From the NCBI GenBank assembly GCA_937872185.1, contig CALMQN010000053.1, positions 1 through 11,806 of the forward strand: a stretch of DNA of 11,806 nt. The letters run 5' to 3'. The DNA is from an uncultured bacterium. Its GTDB lineage: Bacteria; Patescibacteriota; Saccharimonadia; Saccharimonadales; Saccharimonadaceae. This document shows, one piece after another, positions 5,972 through 11,806 of the stretch (positions are counted from its first letter, which is position 1; the number at the start of each line of letters is the position of its first letter). The translations under genes and the position numbers were made by a program. The notes beneath the pieces were generated by a model. That model saw only the letters and a program-made list of their open reading frames with translations. It was not told the DNA's origin and searched no databases.

Positions 5972-6317
5972 ACGAATTGGCTAACAATGTCAGGTACGTA
6001 ATTGCATATAAAATGCCCATTGTAACGCCGTATGCGGTCAGTGCCGTTAGTGCCAAATACGGTAAAAATTGGGCGCTACCAATGCGCTTCACTAACACAT
6101 AGACGCCAATCGCGAGCGTCGTGATCGAGATTGGTAAGATGTACATAAAGACGACACTGTTTGTGAGTGCCAACACGCCATCGACACCGATGATCGGTTC
6201 GGTGACAACAATCAGCGGGACAGCAATGACAATCACAGCCAGCGTGACAAATACCATTTCGACAATGCGTTGATTGGCTTTCTTGATGGCCGCTTCTTTG
6301 TTGTCGAATCGTTTCAC
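5970..6317 (-). CDS. Hypothetical integral membrane protein, 115 residues
   Basis: The protein starts with a short charged helix (MKRFDNKEAAIKKANQRIVE), followed by three to four hydrophobic segments at about 20-41, 47-70 and 82-112, the last long enough for one helix plus part of another. There are no cysteines and no motif I recognise. The start is GTG at 6317, 9 bases after the stop of the FAD-linked oxidase, with only a weak AGGG upstream, so it is probably co-translated with the oxidase. An internal ATG at codon 21 would remove the charged helix and is less likely. The pairing suggests it anchors or assists the oxidase, which is inference from position alone. Confidence 0.75.
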   Translation of the reverse strand: MKRFDNKEAAIKKANQRIVEMVFVTLAVIVIAVPLIVVTEPIIGVDGVLALTNSVVFMYILPISITTLAIGVYVLVKRIGSAQFLPYLALTALTAYGVTMGILYAITYLTLLANS

Positions 6318-6326
6318 TACCGGGCC

Positions 6327-7997
6327 CTATTTATAAAAATTACGGGCACGGTTGCTGCGAAGGTTTTCCATACTGAAGTCCCAACTTGCATCCGTCTTTT
6401 TGTTTGGGTTGAAGATGTAGTGTGGATCAAAGATTTCTTTGGTATCTTTAAATAGTTCATATACTTGGTCGCCAAATACTGCTGGTAACCAAGGCCCTCT
6501 GATCATGCCGTCATTATGCTCACCTGCCATGGTACCGCCGTATTCAAGAACTATGGGGACGAGCTCACGCATAGCTGGCTCTAGCTTCAATTGATCTTTA
6601 GGGTCGGTGATCTCCATTAATGGAATAATGTGGAAGTTCCCATCGCCAAAGTGCCCTTGAATTGTGGCGGGGAGCTTATATTTTCGAATGATGTGGCGTA
6701 CTTTAGGCAGAAACTCGGGGACATGCTTCGGATTGACGGCCATATCGTCCATGAAGGCCGATGCATATCGTCCGTGTATTTGGTTGCGAAGTAGCGCAAG
6801 AGCTGCACGGCGAATGCTCCAAAATGGCGCACTAGCTGACTCATTACCTTCAATCTCCGTGCGGATGTTTTTAAATCGGGCATGGAGGTCACGCTGAAGC
6901 GTAACGATCTTTTCATTTACCTCTTGGTAGCTTTTACCATCGAACTCGATCATCAATAACATGTTCGGGATGTGACCCTTGAGGCGTGCAACACTGCCCA
7001 GCAACTGGGCTTGCTGCTTTGCCCATTCTTTTGTGCCAAGTTGTTTACGGAAGGTATTGAAGTACTTGATTCCGAGGTTAAAGGTAATATCATCGAAGCC
7101 CTCGAATGTCGCTGGGTTATGGCTGGTAACCAGAGGGATGACGTCGCCTAGCTGCTTAAGGTTAGAAAGGTATGCAAGTAGTAGCCCAGAGTGCGGTGCC
7201 TTAGGAACCGCAGCAATTTTGATATCAGTAATGATTCCCAGGGTCCCCTGGCTGCCTGTCAGCAGTTGGGTCATGTCAAATATACCGGTTTCTCTATCCC
7301 AAGTCGCCCAAAGATTGTAGCCCATTGAATTTTTATGAACGTTTGGTCGTGCATTCTTAATAAGATCATAGTTTGCTTCGATGAGCTCATATACTTTTTT
7401 ATAGAGGGCCCCCTCGAAATCACCTTTAGTGATCTTTGTCATTAACTCTTTTTTGTTGAGCGGTTTAAATGTGTACTCGTTTCCGTCGGCAAGCACGGCT
7501 TTCAGCTCGCGAACCGATTTATCAGCGTTTCCATAGCGAAGTGATTGTTCGCCACCCGAATTATTAGCGACCATGCCACCAATGGTGTTGATTGCCCGGC
7601 TTACCGGCACGCAACCAAGCATTGCGCCGTGTGCGAGTAATGCAGGGTCGATGTCACGCATGAATGCGCCGGGTTGGGTATGTAACATGGTTGGTGAAGC
7701 TGAGTGAATGCTACCGAAATGCTTTGTCATATCAATGACAAGCGAGTCGCCAATCGGTCCACCTGACATATCCGTACCCGCACTTCTGGTTGTTATAGAT
7801 AGTGCTGGGTAACTGTGTTTATGTGACGCTACAAAGTCGACAAGGCGTTTGATGTCAGGTGTGTCACGCGGAGCGAGGACGGCGTCTGGCATGAGTTCGT
7901 ATACGCTCGCGTCATGGCTATATTCTTCGCGTGTTGCTAGGTCATGTTTGATCTCGCCATGAAAGATCTTCCGTAAGTCTTCGATGAGTGTATCCAT
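6327..7997 (-). CDS. FAD-binding oxidoreductase, D-lactate dehydrogenase/GlcD-like
   Basis: A 556-residue flavoprotein of the PCMH-type FAD-linked oxidase family, which includes GlcD, D-lactate dehydrogenases and YdiJ. The N-terminal FAD domain (about 35-265) shows RSAGTDMSGGPIG (71-83), TIGGMVANNSGGE (138-150) and LTGSQGTLGIITDIK (246-260). The C-terminal substrate domain shows GHFGDGNFH (448-456), GGTMAGEHNDGMIRG (487-501) and DPHYIFNPNK (524-533), with metal/substrate-type histidines at 449, 456 and 494. There is a single cysteine, so the Fe-S domain of YdiJ-type enzymes is absent. It probably oxidises D-lactate or another 2-hydroxyacid; the electron acceptor is unknown. No Shine-Dalgarno is present; the promoter is 8 bases before ATG. 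A 115-residue membrane protein follows 9 bases after the stop. Confidence 0.9.
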   Translation of the reverse strand: MDTLIEDLRKIFHGEIKHDLATREEYSHDASVYELMPDAVLAPRDTPDIKRLVDFVASHKHSYPALSITTRSAGTDMSGGPIGDSLVIDMTKHFGSIHSASPTMLHTQPGAFMRDIDPALLAHGAMLGCVPVSRAINTIGGMVANNSGGEQSLRYGNADKSVRELKAVLADGNEYTFKPLNKKELMTKITKGDFEGALYKKVYELIEANYDLIKNARPNVHKNSMGYNLWATWDRETGIFDMTQLLTGSQGTLGIITDIKIAAVPKAPHSGLLLAYLSNLKQLGDVIPLVTSHNPATFEGFDDITFNLGIKYFNTFRKQLGTKEWAKQQAQLLGSVARLKGHIPNMLLMIEFDGKSYQEVNEKIVTLQRDLHARFKNIRTEIEGNESASAPFWSIRRAALALLRNQIHGRYASAFMDDMAVNPKHVPEFLPKVRHIIRKYKLPATIQGHFGDGNFHIIPLMEITDPKDQLKLEPAMRELVPIVLEYGGTMAGEHNDGMIRGPWLPAVFGDQVYELFKDTKEIFDPHYIFNPNKKTDASWDFSMENLRSNRARNFYK

Positions 7998-8011
7998 ATA
8001 GTGTTACTATA
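7997..8011. promoter_or_regulatory. Candidate HxlR operator over the oxidase -10 box
   Basis: TATAGT-GTT-ACTATA is a perfect 6-bp palindrome with a 3-base centre. It overlaps the -10 box (8006-8011) and the start site of the oxidase promoter. Its core matches the palindrome at the hxlR promoter (5911-5923) in all ten arm positions. Confidence 0.5.
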
Positions 8012-8035
8012 CCGTAGCCATAAGCGACTTGTCGA
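7998..8035 (-). promoter_or_regulatory. Promoter of the FAD-linked oxidase
   Basis: On the minus strand: -35 TCGACA (8035-8030), 18-base spacer, -10 TATAGT (8011-8006), then 8 bases to ATG 7997. The predicted transcript has a leader of about 2 bases and no Shine-Dalgarno. Confidence 0.65.
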
Positions 8036-8051
8036 GTGTTACTACCCCGTA
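8000..8051. repeat. Direct repeat in the divergent oxidase/AI-2E intergenic region
   Basis: AGTGTTACTATACCGTA (8000-8016) and AGTGTTACTACCCCGTA (8035-8051) match at 15 of 17 positions and start 35 bases apart. The first copy contains most of the palindrome over the oxidase -10 box. The second covers the -35 position of the AI-2E promoter and touches the oxidase -35 box. The layout suits a regulator contacting both divergent promoters. Confidence 0.6.
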
Positions 8052-8065
8052 ATCTTTAATAAGTG

Positions 8066-8078
8066 TATAATACAGACC
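8066..8078 (+). promoter_or_regulatory. -10 box of the AI-2E transporter, leaderless
   Basis: A perfect TATAAT (8066-8071) lies 7 bases before ATG 8079, so the transcript should begin at or one base before the start codon. There is no Shine-Dalgarno. No good -35 is visible at 17 or 18 bases; that position falls inside the second copy of the direct repeat. Confidence 0.6.
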
Positions 8079-9209
8079 ATGAAGACAAAGATTGAGATTG
8101 ATACGAAGACATTTGTGCGTTTTTGGCTGGTGGTAATTGGATTTGCACTTGCTGGGTTGGCAATTATTAGCGCGCAGGTTGCATTGGGCATTATTGGTAT
8201 TTCAATTTTCTTTGCGCTTGCGTTAAACGTGCCTGTCAGCAAAATTGCCAAGCGTCTGCCCGGTAAGTCACGTGTTGGTGCGACAGCGATTGCTTACTTT
8301 GCTGTTATCTTGGCGCTTGGTGCGTTTGCGTTTCTGGTTGTGCCATCAATCGTTGATCAAACGATCCGCTTGGTACAGAATTTACCGCACCTGGTGCAGT
8401 CAGCAACCAGTCAGTGGCATGGCCTGAACGACGTGATCGATCAATACAACCTGCGCGGTCAAGTTGACCAGGCGTTGCTGTCAGTTCAGGAAAGTGCCAC
8501 TTCGTGGGCGACAAACATCAGTAAGGGAATCATTGCAAGCATCGGTTCATTCTTTACGTTTATTACAGCAGCTATCTTAGTGCTAGTACTCACCTTCCTG
8601 ATGCTGGTTGAGGGCCCTACTTGGACGAAACGTTTGTGGAACACGTATAACAACCAGGCTAAGATGCTTCGCCACCGTCGCATCGCTGACAACATGTACA
8701 ATGTCTTTACGGGTTTTGTAACTGGTCAATTGACCGTTTCTGCGATTGGTGCAACCGGTGCTGCGCTGCTGGTATTCATCCTCAGCTTCATCTTCCCTAA
8801 TATCCCATCAAGTTTGGCCATGCCAACCGCCGCCATCACCTTTGTGCTGTCAATGATCCCTATGTTTGGGGCGACGATCGGCGGCATCATTATTACGACG
8901 CTCATCTTGCTAAACGAGCCTGCTGCGGCAATTGTGTATGGTATTTACTTCGTGATTTACCAGCAAATCGAAAATAACTTCATCTCGCCAAACATCCAAG
9001 GTAAAAAGATCGATTTATCAGCTCTCGCCGTTCTGGTCGCTGTAACAATCGGTCTTTACACGTTTGGTATTGTCGGGGGTATTATTGCCATCCCTATCGC
9101 AGGATCAATCCGCGTTTTGGCCGAAGAATACTTTGCGAACGCTAAAAAGCGTCGTGAACTGAGCAAGCAGTCACTTGCTGCCGAACTTGATAAAGCAACA
9201 AAGAACTAA
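8079..9209 (+). CDS. AI-2E family transporter
   Basis: A 376-residue multi-spanning membrane protein of the AI-2E/PerM/TqsA family. Hydrophobic segments lie at about 13-32, 34-53, 66-90, 150-177, 212-240, 247-275, 279-296 and 313-346. The family signature is clear at YQQIENNFISPNIQGKK (294-310), followed by IDLSALAVLVAVTIG and the GGIIAIPIAG segment (333-342). The C-terminal tail (350-376) is charged and cytoplasmic. Family members export small molecules or exchange Na+/H+; the substrate here is unknown. The frame is open from a GTG at 8001, but the TATAAT at 8066-8071 and the protein-like sequence put the start at ATG 8079. It diverges from the FAD-linked oxidase, and its stop codon overlaps that of cysS. 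Confidence 0.92.
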   Translation: MKTKIEIDTKTFVRFWLVVIGFALAGLAIISAQVALGIIGISIFFALALNVPVSKIAKRLPGKSRVGATAIAYFAVILALGAFAFLVVPSIVDQTIRLVQNLPHLVQSATSQWHGLNDVIDQYNLRGQVDQALLSVQESATSWATNISKGIIASIGSFFTFITAAILVLVLTFLMLVEGPTWTKRLWNTYNNQAKMLRHRRIADNMYNVFTGFVTGQLTVSAIGATGAALLVFILSFIFPNIPSSLAMPTAAITFVLSMIPMFGATIGGIIITTLILLNEPAAAIVYGIYFVIYQQIENNFISPNIQGKKIDLSALAVLVAVTIGLYTFGIVGGIIAIPIAGSIRVLAEEYFANAKKRRELSKQSLAAELDKATKN

Positions 9210-10612
9210 GCGGTATATTCCCAGACAGGGCCAGTAGCGGTATCACGAACAGTGATACCGCTCTTTTCGATCTGGGTGCGCAATGCATCTGATTCGTTCC
9301 AGTCTTTGTTTGCGCGGACGTGTTGACGCTGAATAATCAGTTGTTTTGTCTCATCATCAATATCTGGTGTCGTTTCAAGTAACTTAAGGCCCAGGACGTC
9401 ATCAATAGTTTGTAGCAGCTGTGTCAGCGCGTGTTGGTGGATGTCGTCAAGCGGTATGCTGCCCAGGCGTGAAAATGCCTCGTCAATGATCGTCAGCGCT
9501 GCTGGCGTATCCAGGTCTTTATCAAGTGCTTCAATGATTGCCTGTGACGTCGCATACAGTGATACGCTTCGTTCATCAGTGCTTTTTTCATCATCATCAC
9601 GCAGCGTATCGTGTGTTTGGTGGCGGAGGGACGCGATATTGCGCCAGTTCGCTAAACGGTTCTTGGCGGCGTCTAAGTTGTCATACGTAAAGTTAACGGC
9701 CGAGCGGTAGTGTGCTTGCAGCATAAATAAACGGATTGCCATTGGGTCGTATCCTTTTTCGATGACTTCGCGGATGGTATAAAAGTTACCGACGCTCTTG
9801 GCCATTTTTTCGTTATCAATCGTCAAAAATCCAGTATGTACCCAATATTTCACAAACGGTACCTTGCCCGAGATCGACTCCATTTGTGTAATTTCGGCTT
9901 CATGATGCGGAAAAATCAAATCAACCGCACCACCGTGTACGTCGTACTGAGGGCCAAAGAAATGTTCGGCAATGGCGGTATCTTCGATGTGCCAGCCAGG
10001 ACGCCCAGCGCCAAACGGTGCATTCCAAACGGGCTCGCCCGGTTTAGAGAATTTCCATACACAAAAATCATTCCAGCCACGTTTGTTATCGCTCTGGTCA
10101 ATGCGACTTTCAGAATCGTCTTTTTTAATTTCGGTGCGGCCAGACAGTTTGCCATAACCCGCGAATGTCGTGATTTCAAAATAAATGCCATCACCAGGGA
10201 TGGTGTAGGCGTGCCCGCCATCGATCAGCCGATTGACTTGGCTGATAATATCATCGATATATTCAGTCGCTCGGGCATACTGCGTAACCGATGTGTTATT
10301 AAGGCTAGTCATGTCTTTTAAGTATTCGACTTCAAACTGCGAACGCAATTGTTGCCAGTCAATCCCCTGTTCGGTCGCACGGGCGATGATCTTGTCGTCA
10401 ATATCGGTGATGTTTTGCAAATAAAAAACGTCATCGTAGTGCTGTTTCAGGACGCGGGCCAATATATCCATTTGCACGTATGTTTTGGCATGCCCCAGGT
10501 GCGACAAATCATATACGGTTGGCCCACATACAAATAAATGCACGACGTCCGATTCGCGCGGAACGAATTCCTCTAGCTTTTTAGTGAGCGTGTTATGCAG
10601 TTGCAGTGTCAT
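9206..10612 (-). CDS. cysS: Cysteine--tRNA ligase
   Basis: A 468-residue class I synthetase of normal length that charges tRNA-Cys. The ATP site has CGPTVYDLSHLGHAKTYV (29-46, with HLGH for HIGH at 38-41) and KMAKS at 270-273 in DNEKMAKSVGN. Cys29, His236 and Glu240 fit three of the four zinc ligands of the E. coli enzyme. The fourth, Cys209 in E. coli (WHIEC), is Asp211 here (GWHIEDTAIAEH). The anticodon domain ends with SGITVRDTATGPVWEY. The start lies inside the 3' end of the upstream nrnA-like gene (20-base overlap), with AAAGGA about 8 bases before ATG, so the two form an operon. Its stop TAG overlaps the TAA of the convergent AI-2E gene. Confidence 0.97.
   Translation of the reverse strand: MTLQLHNTLTKKLEEFVPRESDVVHLFVCGPTVYDLSHLGHAKTYVQMDILARVLKQHYDDVFYLQNITDIDDKIIARATEQGIDWQQLRSQFEVEYLKDMTSLNNTSVTQYARATEYIDDIISQVNRLIDGGHAYTIPGDGIYFEITTFAGYGKLSGRTEIKKDDSESRIDQSDNKRGWNDFCVWKFSKPGEPVWNAPFGAGRPGWHIEDTAIAEHFFGPQYDVHGGAVDLIFPHHEAEITQMESISGKVPFVKYWVHTGFLTIDNEKMAKSVGNFYTIREVIEKGYDPMAIRLFMLQAHYRSAVNFTYDNLDAAKNRLANWRNIASLRHQTHDTLRDDDEKSTDERSVSLYATSQAIIEALDKDLDTPAALTIIDEAFSRLGSIPLDDIHQHALTQLLQTIDDVLGLKLLETTPDIDDETKQLIIQRQHVRANKDWNESDALRTQIEKSGITVRDTATGPVWEYTA
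9236..9267 (+). terminator. Intrinsic terminator of the AI-2E gene, inside cysS
   Basis: AGCGGTATCAC (9236-9246) pairs perfectly with GTGATACCGCT (9252-9262) around GAACA, followed by C and TTTT (9264-9267). It begins 27 bases after the AI-2E stop and lies entirely within the conserved 3' coding end of cysS. A further AGCGGTAT at 9209-9216 could compete for the 3' arm. On the minus strand no T-run follows, so cysS transcription should pass. Confidence 0.75.
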
Positions 10613-11594
10613 CAGGCAGATCCTTTAAGGCTTTATCAGTTGCAGTAAGCAGTTCTGGAATGATTGTATCAATTGGCTCAAACACGCGAAAGCCTGCCGA
10701 AAACGCGTGGCCACCACCACCAAAGAACGCAGCGATCGTGTCGCTGACAGGTTGGTTTGACCGCAGCTTACCTGTCAGCTTACCGTCAGGGTAGGTTTTA
10801 ATTGCAATGGCTACTTCGACGCCGACAACCAGGCGCATTTCGTCCAGCACCAGAATGCTGGGGTTAAATTGGTCGCTGTATTTTTGAATATCTTCCCAGG
10901 TGACATGGATGACTGCCAGTTTGCCGTCCAGATAATATTCGATACGGCCTATCAGCTCACCCTTAAACTTCAGAATTTCGGGTGCCTTTTTAATAAATTC
11001 ACGACGACGGGCCTCAATGGCGTACGGACTGGCACCCAGCTTGACCAGCCCAGTTGCGGCTTCGAACGATTCGGCTGTGGTGTGCTGCGTCGACATACCC
11101 AGGCTGTCTGCTTGGATTGCGCCAAATAAACTCTCGGCTGCCTGTGGGTTGATCGTCCAGCCGGCGCTGGTGGCGAGATAATACAGAAGCTCGCCTGTCG
11201 CGACGGCCTTTTCATTTAATAGGGTATGTTCGAAACTTAGTGTTGATTCGACTAATGTGTGGTGGTCAATGACCAGCACTGATTTGGTTTCAAAAAAGTG
11301 ACGCACACCAGGCAGTTTGAGGGCTTTGCCAATTAATGTGTCGCTGGTCGTATCGACAATTATGGCGAGATCGGCCGACGTGTCAAAATCATGCGAAACC
11401 CTATCCCAGCCGTTGAAATAACGCAGGTACTTTGGCGTTTCAACGTCGCAGTACAGTGATACGTCTTTGCCCATATCGCCCAAAATCTCTTCCAGTGCGA
11501 GGGCGCTGCCTAATGAATCGCCGTCAGGGTTTTCGGCCTGGATAATAATAATTTTGTTGGCTGATTCAATCAGTTGTTTTGCATCGTCAAACAT
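10593..11594 (-). CDS. DHH/DHHA1 phosphoesterase, NrnA-like
   Basis: A 333-residue protein with the DHH layout: motif I NPDGDSLGS (22-30, Asp24 and Asp26), motif II VDTTS (80-84), motif III DHH (110-112), motif IV around AIQADSLGMSTQHT (159-172, Asp163), and the DHHA1 domain with FGGGGHAFSAGFR (291-303). NrnA proteins degrade nanoRNAs and 3'-phosphoadenosine 5'-phosphate with Mn2+. The His that usually precedes the DxD of motif I by four residues is Ala20 here, so metal binding may differ. The ATG at 11594 has no Shine-Dalgarno but is 7 bases after an extended -10 box. It overlaps cysS by 20 bases and is first in that operon. Confidence 0.9.
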   Translation of the reverse strand: MFDDAKQLIESANKIIIIQAENPDGDSLGSALALEEILGDMGKDVSLYCDVETPKYLRYFNGWDRVSHDFDTSADLAIIVDTTSDTLIGKALKLPGVRHFFETKSVLVIDHHTLVESTLSFEHTLLNEKAVATGELLYYLATSAGWTINPQAAESLFGAIQADSLGMSTQHTTAESFEAATGLVKLGASPYAIEARRREFIKKAPEILKFKGELIGRIEYYLDGKLAVIHVTWEDIQKYSDQFNPSILVLDEMRLVVGVEVAIAIKTYPDGKLTGKLRSNQPVSDTIAAFFGGGGHAFSAGFRVFEPIDTIIPELLTATDKALKDLPDDTATA

Positions 11595-11610
11595 TCACTA
11601 TATTGTAACA
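11595..11610 (-). promoter_or_regulatory. Extended -10 promoter of the nrnA-like/cysS operon
   Basis: On the minus strand TG-T-TACAAT (11610-11602) is an extended -10 element, with no good -35. It ends 7 bases before ATG 11594, so the mRNA should be leaderless or carry one leader base. It lies directly after the terminator of the upstream gene. Confidence 0.5.
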
Positions 11611-11666
11611 GAAATTGAAAGAGGGCGCTCCCCGGTCGGACATGGAGTCCAGCCAGCGAGCGCCCT
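11610..11666 (-). terminator. GC-rich intrinsic terminator of the upstream partial gene
   Basis: AGGGCGCTC (11622-11630) and GAGCGCCCT (11658-11666) form nine perfect, mostly G-C pairs. The 27-base interior contains a second stem (GGAC with GTCC). In the minus direction it is followed by the T-rich CTTTCAATTT. It lies 28 bases after the stop of the partial gene and just before the nrnA-like promoter. Confidence 0.7.
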
Positions 11667-11693
11667 GTATCTTCCGCTCCACCAAAGGTCTAC

Positions 11694-11806
11694 CTACATC
11701 GGGTCGGCTCGTCGCGCCAGTTCTTGGGCTCGCTTGATCGATGTGTCACGGTTGTTCTTGGCAGTGCGATGCAGCTTGTCGAAGCGCTTCTTGTCGGGCG
11801 TGATAC
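11694..11806 (-). CDS. 3' end of an unidentified gene, cut by the window edge
   Basis: Reading inward from the right edge, the frame encodes 36 residues, beginning ITPDKKRFDKLHRTAKNNRD and ending in ARRADPM before TAG (11696-11694). The fragment is very hydrophilic, rich in Lys, Arg, Asp and Ala, and looks helical. All five Lys codons are AAG and all five Asp codons are GAC, unlike the mixed use in the neighbours. Such codon use suggests high expression or a different origin. I do not recognise a family from this fragment. The strong GC-rich terminator after it supports it being a real transcribed gene. Confidence 0.6.
   Translation of the reverse strand, partial: ITPDKKRFDKLHRTAKNNRDTSIKRAQELARRADPM

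Noticed and set aside
8001..8078. GTG start at 8001 for the AI-2E transporter.
   Set aside because: This stretch contains the oxidase promoter and the TATAAT of the transporter; the protein-like sequence begins at ATG 8079.
9100..9206. Terminator for cysS inside the 3' end of the AI-2E gene.
   Set aside because: Only short stems were found (AGCAAG/CTTGCT and ACGCT/AGCGT in the minus direction), without a following T-run.
9836..10321. A 161-codon open frame on the + strand inside cysS.
   Set aside because: It is antisense to well-conserved cysS sequence and has no ribosome site or family features.
1..11806. UGA recoding to glycine, CRISPR array, tRNA or insertion sequence.
   Set aside because: TGA ends the first gene and the kinase gene where homology ends. 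No spaced short repeats, cloverleaf or transposase were seen.

Overview
The window reads like part of a compact genome of the Candidate Phyla Radiation (Patescibacteria), most likely a Saccharibacteria (TM7) relative. This placement is an inference from gene content (AI-2E transporter, a DHH phosphoesterase followed by cysS, FAD-linked oxidase, zeta-type kinase, GreA-family protein), very tight spacing, overlapping stop codons and moderate G+C by eye. UGA acts as a stop (end of the first gene, end of the zeta-like gene), so this is not a UGA-recoding lineage such as Gracilibacteria. No rRNA, tRNA, CRISPR array or insertion sequence was seen. Apart from the first gene and the AI-2E transporter, everything is on the minus strand.

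Left part (1-1701): a small two-helix membrane protein (+) converges on a minus-strand pair, a zeta-toxin-family kinase translationally coupled to a 54-residue protein. Upstream of the pair is a GreA/GreB-family protein. Middle part (1775-5545): a four-gene minus-strand operon in transcription order of OmpR-type response regulator, sensor histidine kinase, MacB/FtsX-type permease and ABC ATPase. This is the usual layout of a two-component system controlling its own exporter. A perfect 13-bp inverted repeat covers the permease ribosome-binding site.

Redox-looking block (5586-9209): an HxlR-family regulator with a conserved N-terminal Cys lies next to a FAD-linked oxidase and a small membrane protein. 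The oxidase is transcribed divergently from an AI-2E transporter. A palindrome of the form TATAGT-N3-ACTATA occurs in the promoter of hxlR and in the divergent oxidase/AI-2E region, with a degenerate second copy there, and is a good candidate operator for the HxlR protein. Right part (9206-11806): nrnA-like and cysS overlap as an operon that converges on the AI-2E gene; the AI-2E terminator lies inside cysS. The last 113 bases hold the 3' end of another minus-strand gene with G/C-ending codons and a strong GC-rich terminator.

A recurring trait is the spacing of start codons from promoters. Six genes (zeta, response regulator, hxlR, oxidase, AI-2E, nrnA-like) have a -10 box only 6-9 bases before ATG and no Shine-Dalgarno, implying leaderless or near-leaderless mRNAs. 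The internal operon genes mostly have clear Shine-Dalgarno sites. I did not find an obviously new defence or mobile system; the most unusual items are the zeta-kinase/54-residue pair, the hairpin over the permease start and the putative HxlR operator set.
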